From: an uncultured Acetatifactor sp.
Lineage (GTDB): Bacteria; Bacillota; Clostridia; Lachnospirales; Lachnospiraceae
Length of the DNA stretch: 50,520 nt
Direction of reading: 5' to 3'
NCBI GenBank assembly: GCA_947629645.1
Contig: CANREV010000020.1
Coordinates: 1 to 50,520 of the forward strand
Both the position numbers and the translations under genes were made by a program. The notes under the pieces were generated by a model, which was not told the origin of the DNA, made no database searches, and saw nothing but the letters and a program-made list of their open reading frames with translations. Positions 34,297 to 42,815 of this stretch are shown in pieces (within the stretch, counting starts at the first letter, position 1; each line of letters begins with the position of its first letter).

Positions 34297-35055
34297 TCAC
34301 ACGGTGATCTTGCTGGACTTTACAGCCAGCATATACGATATCCCGAAAAAAACAAGGGCAACGGTAGCCGCCAGATGTCCGGCGAAGGTGGTAAACAAAG
34401 CGTCCATAAATCCTGTCCCCATCAAAGACATGGCCACCACGATCACAACAGGCATCAAAAGCATCATGTAAGTCTCCGATTTAGCCGATGCGATGACCGT
34501 CTGGATCTCCTGTTCGATCTCGATCTTATCTCCGATGATCTCCGCAGTCTGGCTCACGATATCCCCGAAGCGGTCGTTTTTTCCCTCGATGACAGAATAG
34601 ATCGTTGCGAAGCTGCGAATATCTTCCAGCCCGCTCCTGTCCGCGAAATCTTCAAACAGAAACTTTAATTCGATACCGCCTTTTTCATACTGCAGAAGAA
34701 TGTTTTCCACTTCCCTGACGATATCCGCGCTGGAACTGTAAGAAATCTTCAGATCCTTCAGCGCGGATCTAAGGGCCGTCACTTCCACGTTTCCCGCTCT
34801 CGCCGCCACGCTCATGGACTCTAAAAAATCCCTGAACTGCAGCCGCAGCACGGTCATCCTTTTTTTGACAGTGGAATCCGCGTAGACCTTTTCCAGATAA
34901 AATCCAGCTCCGAATCCCAGGATCAGCGAAATGGGGACAAGGTGATAAAAGAGGTAAGCGATGCCGAAGATCAGCAGGCTGCAGATGATATACGCCAGAA
35001 CATGTTCTCCCTTTTTCATATTGCATTTAAAATAAACAGGCATATTCGGATTCAT
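34297..35055 (-). CDS. tadB: TadB-like type II secretion F-family inner-membrane protein
   Basis: This 252-residue protein has two N-terminal helices (IICSLLIFGIAYLFYHLVPI, then a second) and the T2SSF cytoplasmic domain (LRLQFRDFLESMSVAARAGN ... FATIYSVIEGKNDRFGDIV). Two C-terminal helices follow (MMLLMPVVIVVAMSL and LAATVALVFFGISYML). It pairs with the TadC-like protein encoded next to it. The ATG at 35055 follows GGGGGT, 12 bases after the TadA gene, so translation is probably coupled to it. TadB and TadC names are assigned by order and size; the two can be hard to tell apart. Confidence 0.85.
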   Translation of the reverse strand: MNPNMPVYFKCNMKKGEHVLAYIICSLLIFGIAYLFYHLVPISLILGFGAGFYLEKVYADSTVKKRMTVLRLQFRDFLESMSVAARAGNVEVTALRSALKDLKISYSSSADIVREVENILLQYEKGGIELKFLFEDFADRSGLEDIRSFATIYSVIEGKNDRFGDIVSQTAEIIGDKIEIEQEIQTVIASAKSETYMMLLMPVVIVVAMSLMGTGFMDALFTTFAGHLAATVALVFFGISYMLAVKSSKITV

Positions 35056-35067
35056 ACTTTCTACCCC

Positions 35068-36351
35068 CTATAAATAATCATAAATACCGCTGGCTATAAA
35101 TTTATCCGGATGAACCATTTCATTCTTCGTCCGCTTCAGCGTTCCCGACACCTTATTAATCTTTGTGTTTTCATCTTCCTCAAACTGAAACAGCGGATTT
35201 AAAATCACTCTGCCGTCCTTAAGACCCGTCACTTCGGTGATCGCCAGCGTTTTACGCGAGCTGTCGCGCATTCTTGACAGATGGATGATGATATCTACCG
35301 CCGAAGCGATCTGCTGTCTGATCGCCTCTAACGGCAGCGCCGCGGCGCCGCTTAACACCATAGTCTCCAGACGGCTGATCATATCCTCCGCCGAGTTGGC
35401 GTGTCCGGTGGAGATCGAGCCGTCATGACCGGTGTTCATGGCCTGCAGCATATCAAGCGCCTCCTCGCCTCTGACCTCGCCCACGATGATGCGCTCCGGC
35501 CTCATACGCAGGGAAGACTTGATCAGATCCCTCATGGAAATCCCCCCGGTGCCCGATGAATTGGCGTTTCTCGTCTCCAGCCTTACCAGGTTCGGGATAT
35601 GGCGGATCTGCAGCTCCGCGGAATCCTCAATCGTGATCACGCGCTCCGCCTGGGGAATATAATTGGAAAGCGCGTTTAAAAAAGTCGTCTTTCCGGATCC
35701 GGTACCGCCGCTGATAAAGATATTGTATTTCGCCCGCACCAGCTTCTCCAAAAAGGCCGCCGCTTCCGTGGTAATGGAACCGTAACTGATCAGTTTCCGG
35801 ATTGTCATACCTTCCTCTGGGAATCGTCTGATCGTGACGATGGGACCGTTTAGCGCAATGGGATCCAGCACCACATTGACTCGGGAGCCGTCCGCCAGAC
35901 GGGTATCCACGATGGGATTGCTCTCGTTGACGGAACGCCCCATATCCTGAACAAATTTGGTGATAATATTTCTCAATCGCTCCTGGCTTTCAAATTTTTC
36001 CGGAATCCGCTCCAGTTTACCGTCCCGCTCCACGAAGATATTGTCGTATCCGTTGATCATGACCTCCGTGATACTCTTGTCCGCAATGATCTTCCCCAGG
36101 ATGCCCAGTCCTCTTATGGATTCAAACACATTGTCCGCCAGGCTTTTCCGCGTGCGGAATGACAGGGAAGAATAGTACGCCGCCACATCAGGCTCCTCAG
36201 TCTCCGCCTGCCTGATGCGAAGCGCCATGGTCTGCTCCGCCTTCTCCCTAAGCTGCTCATCGGTCAGCTCCGAATAAGAAGGGTCCCTGCTGATCATCTC
36301 CCGTATTTTGATCGTCTCTTCCGTAAAATAATCCCGCATTTTATTTATCAT
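35068..36351 (-). CDS. tadA: TadA/CpaF family pilus assembly ATPase
   Basis: This 427-residue secretion ATPase powers Flp pilus assembly. It has an N-terminal helical domain and a core with Walker A GGTGSGKTTF, the Asp box ITIEDSAEL, Walker B RIIVGEVRGEEALD and the His box STGHANSAED. The conserved arginine-rich segment NGPIVTIRRFPEEG lies just before the Walker A. It is intact across all motifs. The ATG at 36351 comes close behind AAAGG, 21 bases after the TadZ-like gene. The TadA/CpaF call is secure from the motifs and the neighbours. Confidence 0.95.
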   Translation of the reverse strand: MINKMRDYFTEETIKIREMISRDPSYSELTDEQLREKAEQTMALRIRQAETEEPDVAAYYSSLSFRTRKSLADNVFESIRGLGILGKIIADKSITEVMINGYDNIFVERDGKLERIPEKFESQERLRNIITKFVQDMGRSVNESNPIVDTRLADGSRVNVVLDPIALNGPIVTIRRFPEEGMTIRKLISYGSITTEAAAFLEKLVRAKYNIFISGGTGSGKTTFLNALSNYIPQAERVITIEDSAELQIRHIPNLVRLETRNANSSGTGGISMRDLIKSSLRMRPERIIVGEVRGEEALDMLQAMNTGHDGSISTGHANSAEDMISRLETMVLSGAAALPLEAIRQQIASAVDIIIHLSRMRDSSRKTLAITEVTGLKDGRVILNPLFQFEEDENTKINKVSGTLKRTKNEMVHPDKFIASGIYDYL

Positions 36352-36372
36352 GCCTTTCTGTTATGAATCAGT

Positions 36373-37419
36373 CTATCGGATCAGGGCGTTTACAAAGCCT
36401 GCTCCCTGACTTGTCGCCAGCATAGTGATAAGCTGCGCCGAATCAGGATTCTGCACTCTCCCCACTTTGCCCGCCAAAGGTATCTGGTCAGAATTTTCCG
36501 GCGGCTGCCCGTTGTCAAAGTTCAATACTCTGACCATCTTTTCCTTATAAAGATTCATGATATGGGTCTGCTCCATAAAGCGTTTCATTTTATGCGAAGC
36601 GATAGCGTCCGGTTTTTCAACCAGCACGATCTTCTGTACCTGTTCAAAAACGCTTAACGCTTTCGCATCCAGCGCCACTCCCATATCCACTACCACATAA
36701 TCGAACAATTCAGACCGGCTGATCTTTAATAACAGTTCGCCCATCTCCTGCTCAGTCATTGCATAAATATCATTGGGACTTTCAAAATGGTTTAAATAAT
36801 ATAAATGATCCGTTTTTGTATGTAACAAACTTTGCAGTTTCATAGGGAAATTAATCTCTGAATTTAAATAAACCGCTAATTCACTGAGACCTTTTTCACT
36901 ATCCTGCGGCAAATAGCAGTCTTCCGATGCCATATCTTCAAAATTAATATAAAAAGTCTTATAACCCAGCATTGCAAGTTTCGTTGCGGCCGTCAGCGCC
37001 AGCGTTGTCTTGCCGCTGCCGCCCGCCGGAGAATAAAAAGCAATGGAAACTACCGAATTTCTCCCTGTAAACCCTCCGACATCCTGGCAGATATCAGCAT
37101 ACAATTCTAAAATTTGTTTATAAATACTGCTGATACGCTGATATTTGTTGATCTTGGGAAAACTGCGGCAGGCCTCGCTCACAGTCTCTTCCTCATCCCA
37201 AAGCATGACTGCCAGCATATTTTTTTTCAAATTGACCTGCCCGTCATACACACCCGCACCGAATAGAAGAATATCAAAGGATCTGGAAACCAAAGACTTT
37301 TCCAAACTGCTTCTGTCCGTATATACAGAGAGACTTAGATCTTTATACTCTTCCAGGACCCGGACCAAACGCCCCAGGTATTCCTCGTTCTCATCAGCAA
37401 CCGCTATCCTGATCAACAT
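36373..37419 (-). CDS. tadZ: TadZ/CpaE-like ParA-family ATPase
   Basis: This 348-residue protein has an atypical receiver-like N-terminal domain (about 1-115, LIRIAVADENEEYLGRLVRV). A MinD/ParA-type ATPase domain follows, with deviant Walker A SPAGGSGKTTLALT and the later DYVVVDMGVALD. TadZ proteins place the pilus machinery at the cell pole or another site. It is first in the tad operon, behind a good sigma-A promoter. The frame opens at 37464, but the start MLIRIAVAD at 37419, with GGAGG upstream, fits the domain and is chosen. Confidence 0.85.
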   Translation of the reverse strand: MLIRIAVADENEEYLGRLVRVLEEYKDLSLSVYTDRSSLEKSLVSRSFDILLFGAGVYDGQVNLKKNMLAVMLWDEEETVSEACRSFPKINKYQRISSIYKQILELYADICQDVGGFTGRNSVVSIAFYSPAGGSGKTTLALTAATKLAMLGYKTFYINFEDMASEDCYLPQDSEKGLSELAVYLNSEINFPMKLQSLLHTKTDHLYYLNHFESPNDIYAMTEQEMGELLLKISRSELFDYVVVDMGVALDAKALSVFEQVQKIVLVEKPDAIASHKMKRFMEQTHIMNLYKEKMVRVLNFDNGQPPENSDQIPLAGKVGRVQNPDSAQLITMLATSQGAGFVNALIR

Positions 37420-37463
37420 GTCGTCAGATACCTCCGTACACATTTTAATACTGTATTTACACA

Positions 37464-37507
37464 ATTATAAATTATATTTTTACAATTTTCAACTATTAAT
37501 TGTCGAA
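37464..37507 (-). promoter_or_regulatory. Promoter of the tad operon with a Spo0A-like box
   Basis: On the minus strand TTGAAA (37487-37492), a 17-base spacer and TATAAT (37464-37469) form a strong sigma-A promoter. Eight bases upstream of the -35 lies TGTCGAA (plus strand, 37501-37507), a perfect core of the Spo0A box (flank ATTGTCGAA, 8 of 9). A single 7-base match can occur by chance, so Spo0A control is tentative. The rest of the gap to 37702 is AT-rich and holds the likely start region of the XRE gene. Confidence 0.6.
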
Positions 37508-37702
37508 GAGGAAATTTAAAAATTTGATAAAACCATGATTTTGGCGGCGGACAGATCAGAAATTATTTTTCAGTATACATTTTTATCCTATATCAAACGC
37601 TTAAATATAGTTGCAAATTGTATTCTTTATAGCACTATCCTTTATAATTAAGGAAACTATAACTCGTATATTTTTATATCATCCATATAGAAGGAGTTCA
37701 TT

Positions 37703-38038
37703 TTGTCAAACAGGATCAAAGAGTTACGTAAAGAAAAGCGAATCACCCAACTGCAGTTAAGTATGGAACTGGGCGTAACCCAGGAGACGATCAGCGCATA
37801 CGAACATGGCAAACATCTGCCCAGTCTGGCGGCGCTGATCAAGATGAGCGAAATTTTTCATACAAGTATGGACTATATTATGGGGCTCTCCCCTGAAAGC
37901 ACTTCCGAAGATTCCGACTATTACACCACCGATGAACAGCGCGATTATCTCATGCGCTGCTACAGACGTCTTGGGACAAAAAATAAAGCCCGGCTGGTCT
38001 CCTATGCGGAAGGCCTGCTGGACTCTCAAAAAGATTGA
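37703..38038 (+). CDS. XRE family transcriptional regulator
   Basis: This 111-residue protein has an N-terminal helix-turn-helix of the Cro/CI type (IKELRKEKRITQLQLSMELG, then VTQETISAYEHGKHLPSLAA) and a C-terminal extension of about 45 residues without a recognised effector domain. The start is a TTG at 37703 with AAGGAG six bases upstream. It is divergent from the tad operon and shares the intergenic region with it, so it is a candidate regulator of tad, though nothing in the sequence proves this. The 3' end is convergent with the VanZ-like gene, 14 bases apart. Confidence 0.85.
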   Translation: MSNRIKELRKEKRITQLQLSMELGVTQETISAYEHGKHLPSLAALIKMSEIFHTSMDYIMGLSPESTSEDSDYYTTDEQRDYLMRCYRRLGTKNKARLVSYAEGLLDSQKD

Positions 38039-38052
38039 TGAACTTGCATGTT

Positions 38053-38577
38053 TTATTTTACCTTTTCCCCTATCCATCTCGCCAGGGAAAAAATCCAATA
38101 CCCGATGATTGTACCGATAATATTCGTCAGGATATCGTCAATTTGGAAAAATCCTCTTCCGGTAAAGAGTTGAAGAAGCTCCACGCCGAGACTGGTCAGC
38201 GCGCCCACCGCCAGGCAGCGGCCAAATTTTCTCACACGCAAAAAAGCCATAGGGCAAACGATGCCGTAGGGCACAAAAAGCAAAATATTTTCTATCACAA
38301 GAGCATTATTCCTGTTATTGATGCCCCAGGTGGAAAAAATTTCCAGATCAAATCCCAACTGATTTCCGCCCTCTCGGGACAGAAAAGTGATCGTCAGGAT
38401 GACTGCCAGATAAGTAAAAAACAAGGACCTTGGCACTACCGGGATACTTTCTTTCCGCTTTCTTTTACGTTTGGCGTTCCATCCCGAGAGCATACAATAA
38501 CAAAGCCCTCCCGCAACGATCCCAATAGGCAGATACTTCAGGGCATTGGTCAAATCTCTGCATATATAATAAAACAT
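38053..38577 (-). CDS. VanZ-like membrane protein
   Basis: This 174-residue membrane protein has five hydrophobic helices and the VanZ-family signature in its second half: ENILLFVPYGIVCPM, then LGVELLQLFTGRGFFQIDDI and TNIIGTIIGYWIF. VanZ itself raises teicoplanin resistance in some enterococci; most relatives have no known job. The ATG at 38577 has a weak GATGAGA site. It follows the small gene at 38612 by 34 bases and probably shares its transcript. There is no van operon here, so resistance should not be inferred. Confidence 0.85.
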   Translation of the reverse strand: MFYYICRDLTNALKYLPIGIVAGGLCYCMLSGWNAKRKRKRKESIPVVPRSLFFTYLAVILTITFLSREGGNQLGFDLEIFSTWGINNRNNALVIENILLFVPYGIVCPMAFLRVRKFGRCLAVGALTSLGVELLQLFTGRGFFQIDDILTNIIGTIIGYWIFSLARWIGEKVK

Positions 38578-38611
38578 ATCATCTCATCTTCCTGTGAAAC
38601 CAAATCAGTCT

Positions 38612-38917
38612 TTACTCGTAGCTGCTCCAGTTTTCGGCGGCATGCTCCCACTTATCCCTCTCTTCAAACAGCTTATCATTCATCCATGCCACCGCGTCCG
38701 CAACGCCATCCTCATCAAAAAGGAAAAAGCTGCTTTCCTTTTTGTCATCCGGAGTTTTAAAGAAATTGAATGGCTCCGGCCAGATGGTGCACTTCAGCTT
38801 TTTTTCACCGGCCTCATCCTCCGCGCCCTCCAGGCGGTACCGCATCCCCTGATGGCAGCCGGTAAACTCCGTCTTTTTCAAATATTCCATAGATAGTATA
38901 TCATCACGTTGAATCAT
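38612..38917 (-). CDS. Conserved hypothetical protein (101 residues)
   Basis: This small soluble acidic protein starts at the ATG at 38917 with GGAG nine bases upstream. It reads MIQRDDILSMEYLKKTEFTG, then a beta-rich part (MRYRLEGAEDEAGEKKLKC) and a helical end DAVAWMNDKLFEERDKWEH. I know similar short proteins from Lachnospiraceae genomes but no function for them. It is the first gene of a likely two-gene transcript with the VanZ-like gene, from an extended -10 promoter at 38949. It is separated from sigE by a hairpin but lies in the same direction, so some read-through is possible. Confidence 0.75.
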   Translation of the reverse strand: MIQRDDILSMEYLKKTEFTGCHQGMRYRLEGAEDEAGEKKLKCTIWPEPFNFFKTPDDKKESSFFLFDEDGVADAVAWMNDKLFEERDKWEHAAENWSSYE

Positions 38918-38948
38918 TTTTGCAAACTCCGTATTTTATTTTAAGGTC

Positions 38949-38957
38949 ATTATACCA
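38949..38957 (-). promoter_or_regulatory. Extended -10 promoter of the 38612 gene
   Basis: TGGTATAAT on the minus strand is an extended -10 element, 32 bases before the start codon. The -35 region (TTTTAA) is poor, which is common for extended -10 promoters. Confidence 0.5.
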
Positions 38958-39006
38958 CAAGCCTGCCTCTTTTAAAACATGTTGCGTCTTTTTTTGCCCG
39001 TTGGGG

Positions 39007-39039
39007 CGTAACAGTTCAGCTTTCAGCTAAACTGTTACG
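39007..39039 (-). other. Long inverted repeat just after sigE
   Basis: CGTAACAGTT and AACTGTTACG form a perfect ten-base stem, with a second AGCT/AGCT stem inside the loop. It lies ten bases downstream of the sigE stop. No T run follows on either strand, so it is not a standard terminator; it may protect the sigE transcript end or be an intergenic repeat element. Confidence 0.6.
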
Positions 39040-39048
39040 TCCGACTGC

Positions 39049-39786
39049 CTAAATATCATTGCTGATCTCTTTCTTGAGCTGGCGCATGATTTTTTTCTCC
39101 AATCGCGAGATGTAAGACTGTGAAATGCCAAGAAGGGAAGCCACTTCCTTCTGGGTCATCTCCTGTCCGTCTCTGGTTCCCAGGCCAAACCGCAGCTTAA
39201 TGATAGTCTTTTCCCTTTCGGAAAGTTTGTTGATAGCGCGCATCAACAGTTTCCGTTCCACCTCATTCTCCAAGTCGCGATAGATGACGTCCTCATCGGT
39301 TCCCAGAATATCGGACAAAAGGAGTTCATTTCCGTCCCAGTCCACATTCAGAGGCTCATCTATGGAAACTTCCAGCTTGGTCTTATTATTTCTGCGCAGA
39401 TACATCAGGATCTCATTTTCGATGCATCTGGACGCATAAGTCGCCAGCTTAATGTTTTTATCCGGTTTAAAGGTGTTGATAGATTTGATCAACCCTATAG
39501 TGCCAATGGAGATCAGATCTTCCACCCCCACACCCGTATTGTCAAATTTTTTCGCTATGTATACCACCAGCCGGAGATTATGTTCGATCAGGATTGCTTT
39601 CGCCTCGTCCTCATATTCGGTTCCCAGATCCGATATAACCTGATTTTCCTTCTCAAGCTCCAGAGGCGGAGGCAGTACCTCCGCACCGCCGATATAATGG
39701 ATCTCTCCCGTCCTTCCCAAGAGAAGATTCTCCCTGCGAATCATTTTAAACTGCATTTTACCTGGTATTGCCACCTTCAGTATCAT
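39049..39786 (-). CDS. sigE: RNA polymerase sporulation sigma factor SigE
   Basis: This 245-residue sigma factor directs early transcription in the mother cell. It shows the SigE hallmarks: a pro-sequence-like N terminus with the expected cleavage region around [20 protein letters not shown], region 2 ([40 protein letters not shown]), and region 4 ([33 protein letters not shown]). SpoIIGA, encoded just upstream, removes the pro-sequence. The ATG at 39786 follows AGAGGA and overlaps the spoIIGA end by 29 bases; an ATG at 39756 is a possible later start. It is transcribed from the spoIIG promoter at 40656. Unlike in many spore formers, sigG is not the next gene. Confidence 0.95.
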   Translation of the reverse strand: MILKVAIPGKMQFKMIRRENLLLGRTGEIHYIGGAEVLPPPLELEKENQVISDLGTEYEDEAKAILIEHNLRLVVYIAKKFDNTGVGVEDLISIGTIGLIKSINTFKPDKNIKLATYASRCIENEILMYLRRNNKTKLEVSIDEPLNVDWDGNELLLSDILGTDEDVIYRDLENEVERKLLMRAINKLSEREKTIIKLRFGLGTRDGQEMTQKEVASLLGISQSYISRLEKKIMRQLKKEISNDI

Positions 39787-40633
39787 ATTTCCTCTCAATC
39801 TGCCGCTTTTGCGGCTTCCCATCTCCTTTTTCCGCAAGGAGTCCGGGATTTACTATCATTTTTATGGAATCTGTCTCTGCATCGTTTGTGATCTGTTCCC
39901 TGCTCACCGCTATATAGATATCCCGGAAACTTTTTATGATCCCATCCACCTCCAGCTGCAGCTCTGGCAGAAGATATCCCTGCATGATCCCATGGCCTTT
40001 TCCTATGCTGTGGTAAGGTATGGCCCGATATCCTCCTGCAGCCCCGTCTCTCCACAGCCCCCGAAAAACCTTTGGATCGATCACGGAAACCGGTTTCCCA
40101 CTGATAGGCTCCACCAGACTGTTGCCGGAATCAATCAGCGCGTTGACGGTCATCTTACTGCTCCCGCAGACCAGCGTAGCCCGGCAAATGCAGCGTTCTT
40201 TGCCTCCTTCTGCGGCAAAATGGCGCAAAAATAAAAACAGCATAGCGCCAGCCCCAAGTGACAACAAAATTCCCGTAGCGGAAATCCCCAACCGTCCCAG
40301 CACTCTGATCAGAAGAAGCATGCCGCCTCCCATACCAAAGGAATACAGGATCAGATACTTTAACAGCTTCACAAAAGTTCTGAACTCCTTCACAGGGAAT
40401 GCCAAAAGGAGCATTCCGGCCGTTCCCAAAAGGAAACCGACAATCAGTTTCAAAATCGGGATACCGGACCACACAAAAGGCAGGAAATAGCAGACAGCTC
40501 CAAATGCCGCCCCCAGCAAAAGTCTCCTCCCCGTGGCAGTGTGAAGGGTACTTCTGTCCACCAGAATCAGCAGATAAAGATTCATGACAAAATTGAGCAG
40601 CAGCAAACTGTCTGCGTACAGTTCATAACGCAT
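39758..40633 (-). CDS. spoIIGA: SpoIIGA, pro-sigma-E processing aspartic protease
   Basis: This 291-residue protein has about five N-terminal membrane helices ([20 protein letters not shown] onward) and a C-terminal aspartic protease domain with the catalytic LIDSGNSL (about residue 170). It sits in the septum and cuts pro-SigE after a SpoIIR signal from the forespore. The ATG at 40633 has AAAAGG nine bases upstream; the earlier ATG at 40657 lies inside the -10 element of the promoter and cannot be used. It is the first gene of the spoIIGA-sigE operon, 167 bases after the ftsZ stop. Confidence 0.93.
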   Translation of the reverse strand: MRYELYADSLLLLNFVMNLYLLILVDRSTLHTATGRRLLLGAAFGAVCYFLPFVWSGIPILKLIVGFLLGTAGMLLLAFPVKEFRTFVKLLKYLILYSFGMGGGMLLLIRVLGRLGISATGILLSLGAGAMLFLFLRHFAAEGGKERCICRATLVCGSSKMTVNALIDSGNSLVEPISGKPVSVIDPKVFRGLWRDGAAGGYRAIPYHSIGKGHGIMQGYLLPELQLEVDGIIKSFRDIYIAVSREQITNDAETDSIKMIVNPGLLAEKGDGKPQKRQIERKYDTEGGNTR

Positions 40634-40655
40634 TGGCATCATCCTTTTCACAATC

Positions 40656-40721
40656 ATTATAAAGGGGTTAGTCTTTAGAATTTGTCAAAACGAATACCGG
40701 GACCGGCGTTTTTTTTCGACA
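40656..40721 (-). promoter_or_regulatory. spoIIG-type promoter with 21-base spacer and Spo0A boxes
   Basis: A perfect TTGACA (40683-40688) and TATAAT (40656-40661) on the minus strand are separated by 21 bases, too far for ordinary sigma-A use. This matches the known Bacillus spoIIG promoter, which has consensus elements with a too-long spacer and needs Spo0A. A Spo0A-like box (TTTGACAAA, 40681-40689) overlaps the -35, and a perfect core TGTCGAA (40715-40721) lies about 26 bases upstream. Confidence 0.85.
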
Positions 40722-40722
40722 G

Positions 40723-40754
40723 AAAAAAACCGGTCAGGTTTCCCTGTCCGGTTT
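40723..40754 (-). terminator. Terminator of ftsZ
   Basis: On the minus strand AAACCGGACAGG and CCTGACCGGTTT form a twelve-base stem with one mismatch and a GAAA loop, followed by TTTTTTT. It ends the dcw transcript 46 bases after the ftsZ stop and lies directly against the upstream Spo0A box. Confidence 0.9.
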
Positions 40755-40799
40755 AACAGATCACAAGATTCAGTTCCTTTGGATATTGCTTTGTCAGAC

Positions 40800-41978
40800 T
40801 TACTTTCTCTGCAGAAAGTCAGGTATTTTCAGGCTCTTCTCCACCACGTTGCTCCTGATGTCCACAGGTTTCTGGATGCCCTGTGTATTGGGCATCTGAA
40901 CGGGAGCGTTCGGAGTCAGGACCGGCTGCACGGTAGTACCTCTTAACGAGGTGGGTGTAATATGCGCCGTGGGCTGTCTGTATGCTTGTCCTGCGCCCAG
41001 TCTGGACTGTACCGGGGTGTTTCCGGATACATCCTCAAGTCCTGTAGCGATCACTGTAATAGTGCAGCTATCCGACTTGGTCGAATCGTACATTGCGCCA
41101 AAAATGATATTGACATCATCGCCCGCCATATTCTGAACATAACTTGCCGCATCGTTGGCGTCCGCAAGTGTGATGTCGCCGGATACATTGATAATAACAT
41201 GGGAAGCTCCGGTGATCGTAGTTTCCAGCAGGGGAGACTCCACCGCCATCTTTACAGCGTCAAGCGCTTTCTCATCGCCCTTTCCTTCCCCGATACCAAT
41301 GTGGGCGATGCCCTTATCTTTCATAACTGTCTGCACATCCGCGAAATCCAGATTGATCACAGCGGGCACATTGATCAGATCCGTAATGCCCTGCACCGCC
41401 TGCTGTAAAACCTCATCAGCTTTCTTAAGCGCCTCCGGCATAGTGGTCCGCCTGTCCACGATCTCCAGAAGCTTATCATTGGGAATCACGATCAGAGTAT
41501 CCACATGCTCCTTGATCCTCTCAATCCCGTTCAAAGCATTTACCATTCTGGCTTTCGCCTCAAAACGAAAAGGCTTCGTCACAACTCCGACAGTAAGGAT
41601 CCCCAGCTCCTTGGCAATTCTGGCTACCACAGGGGCCGCTCCCGTACCGGTGCCGCCTCCCATACCGCAGGTGACAAAAACCATATCCGAACCTTTAAGC
41701 GCGGCGGTGATTTCCTCAACACTCTCCTCCGCCGCTTTTTCACCTACCTCAGGTTTGGCTCCCGCGCCAAGCCCCTTGGTCAGCTTCTCACCGATCTGCA
41801 GAAGCTTGGGAGCCTTGCAGAGCTGCAAGGCCTGCTTGTCCGTATTCACTCCGATAAAGTCCACACCGTCAATCTGTTCGTCAATCATTCTATTTACAGC
41901 ATTATTACCTGCGCCGCCCACACCAACTACGATGATCTTAGCAGCAGATTCAGCATCGTTTGTCTTAATCTCAAGCAA
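40800..41978 (-). CDS. ftsZ: Cell division protein FtsZ
   Basis: This 392-residue tubulin-like GTPase forms the cytokinetic ring. The core has [16 protein letters not shown] at the N terminus, the tubulin signature [24 protein letters not shown] and the synergy-loop residues. A variable linker follows, and the conserved C-terminal peptide region ends PDFLQRK, which binds FtsA/SepF-type partners. The start is a TTG at 41978, eight bases from AGGAGG. It is the last division gene of the dcw run and is followed by a strong terminator. Confidence 0.97.
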   Translation of the reverse strand: MLEIKTNDAESAAKIIVVGVGGAGNNAVNRMIDEQIDGVDFIGVNTDKQALQLCKAPKLLQIGEKLTKGLGAGAKPEVGEKAAEESVEEITAALKGSDMVFVTCGMGGGTGTGAAPVVARIAKELGILTVGVVTKPFRFEAKARMVNALNGIERIKEHVDTLIVIPNDKLLEIVDRRTTMPEALKKADEVLQQAVQGITDLINVPAVINLDFADVQTVMKDKGIAHIGIGEGKGDEKALDAVKMAVESPLLETTITGASHVIINVSGDITLADANDAASYVQNMAGDDVNIIFGAMYDSTKSDSCTITVIATGLEDVSGNTPVQSRLGAGQAYRQPTAHITPTSLRGTTVQPVLTPNAPVQMPNTQGIQKPVDIRSNVVEKSLKIPDFLQRK

Positions 41979-42083
41979 GGGTATATCCTCCTTTTACCGA
42001 CTTAATTCCATATAGACTATCATATAATCTTTTTTTAAATTAATCAACTGTTTTTTTGTATTTGCATACCGAAAACCTTTGCG

Positions 42084-42815
42084 CTATTCCGGCATAAAAG
42101 TATATTTCCCGGAATCCTCGTCATAATTTTCCATTTGAAGGGTTCCGCTCTTTCCCTCCAGCTGCGGCAAAAACTCCGGAAGAAGCATCAGCTTGTCCTC
42201 CAGATGCCCGGCGTCATTTCCCAACGCCACTCTGACGTTGCCAAAGTATATTGTCACCTCCCCCGAATCCTGAAAATAAATCTTATCAGAAGTCATCTCA
42301 TACTTATTCAAAAGCTTTGTCACGTTCAAAATACTTTCAAACACCTCAGGATTGTCCACCGGCAGGGGTTCCCCCACGATCACATGGTCAAATAAAAGAC
42401 CGGTGATCTGGGGAATCCCCACTGTCTTTACGCTGGAACTTTCTACCACATATCCGTCTTTGTCAAAATACATATAGGTGTCCAGATACCTGATATATCC
42501 GATGACCGCCTTCTCGTAGACAGTAATCTTGACGGTGTCGGGGGTCAGGATGGACACATCCATCACATCCACAAACGGGACCCCCTCGATACCGCGGTTT
42601 TTATACTTCATGGACAGATACAGGGAATTGTCCCCAAAAGGGCCGGACATGACGATCTCTTTAATCTCATCCTCCGTATAATGAACATTTCCCTCCACAT
42701 AGACGGTTGTGACGGTATACTTTTGTTTCACATAATACATACCGCCGGACAGCGCCGCCGCAACAACTATCAACAATATTATGATAACTCTGATCCTTTT
42801 TCTGCCGCTATACAC
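42084..42815 (-). CDS. ftsQ: Cell division protein FtsQ/DivIB
   Basis: This 243-residue bitopic protein has a short basic cytoplasmic tail (YSGRKRIR), one helix (VIIILLIVVAAALSGGMYYV), a POTRA-like domain (TTVYVEGNVHYTEDEI) and the FtsQ beta domain. It links the ring to septal wall synthesis. Its start is a GTG at 42815 inside the murA end; the genes overlap by eight bases, so translation is coupled. The cytoplasmic tail is very short for a DivIB. A gap of 105 bases separates it from ftsZ and contains no clear promoter. Confidence 0.9.
   Translation of the reverse strand: MYSGRKRIRVIIILLIVVAAALSGGMYYVKQKYTVTTVYVEGNVHYTEDEIKEIVMSGPFGDNSLYLSMKYKNRGIEGVPFVDVMDVSILTPDTVKITVYEKAVIGYIRYLDTYMYFDKDGYVVESSSVKTVGIPQITGLLFDHVIVGEPLPVDNPEVFESILNVTKLLNKYEMTSDKIYFQDSGEVTIYFGNVRVALGNDAGHLEDKLMLLPEFLPQLEGKSGTLQMENYDEDSGKYTFMPE

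Noticed and set aside
38053..38577. VanZ-like gene as part of a glycopeptide-resistance cluster
   Set aside because: No vanH, ligase, vanX or regulators are nearby; VanZ-like genes are common without resistance.
41155..42015. A 286-residue plus-strand frame over ftsZ
   Set aside because: Antisense shadow of ftsZ caused by its codon bias; no ribosome site and a Ser/Pro-rich translation.
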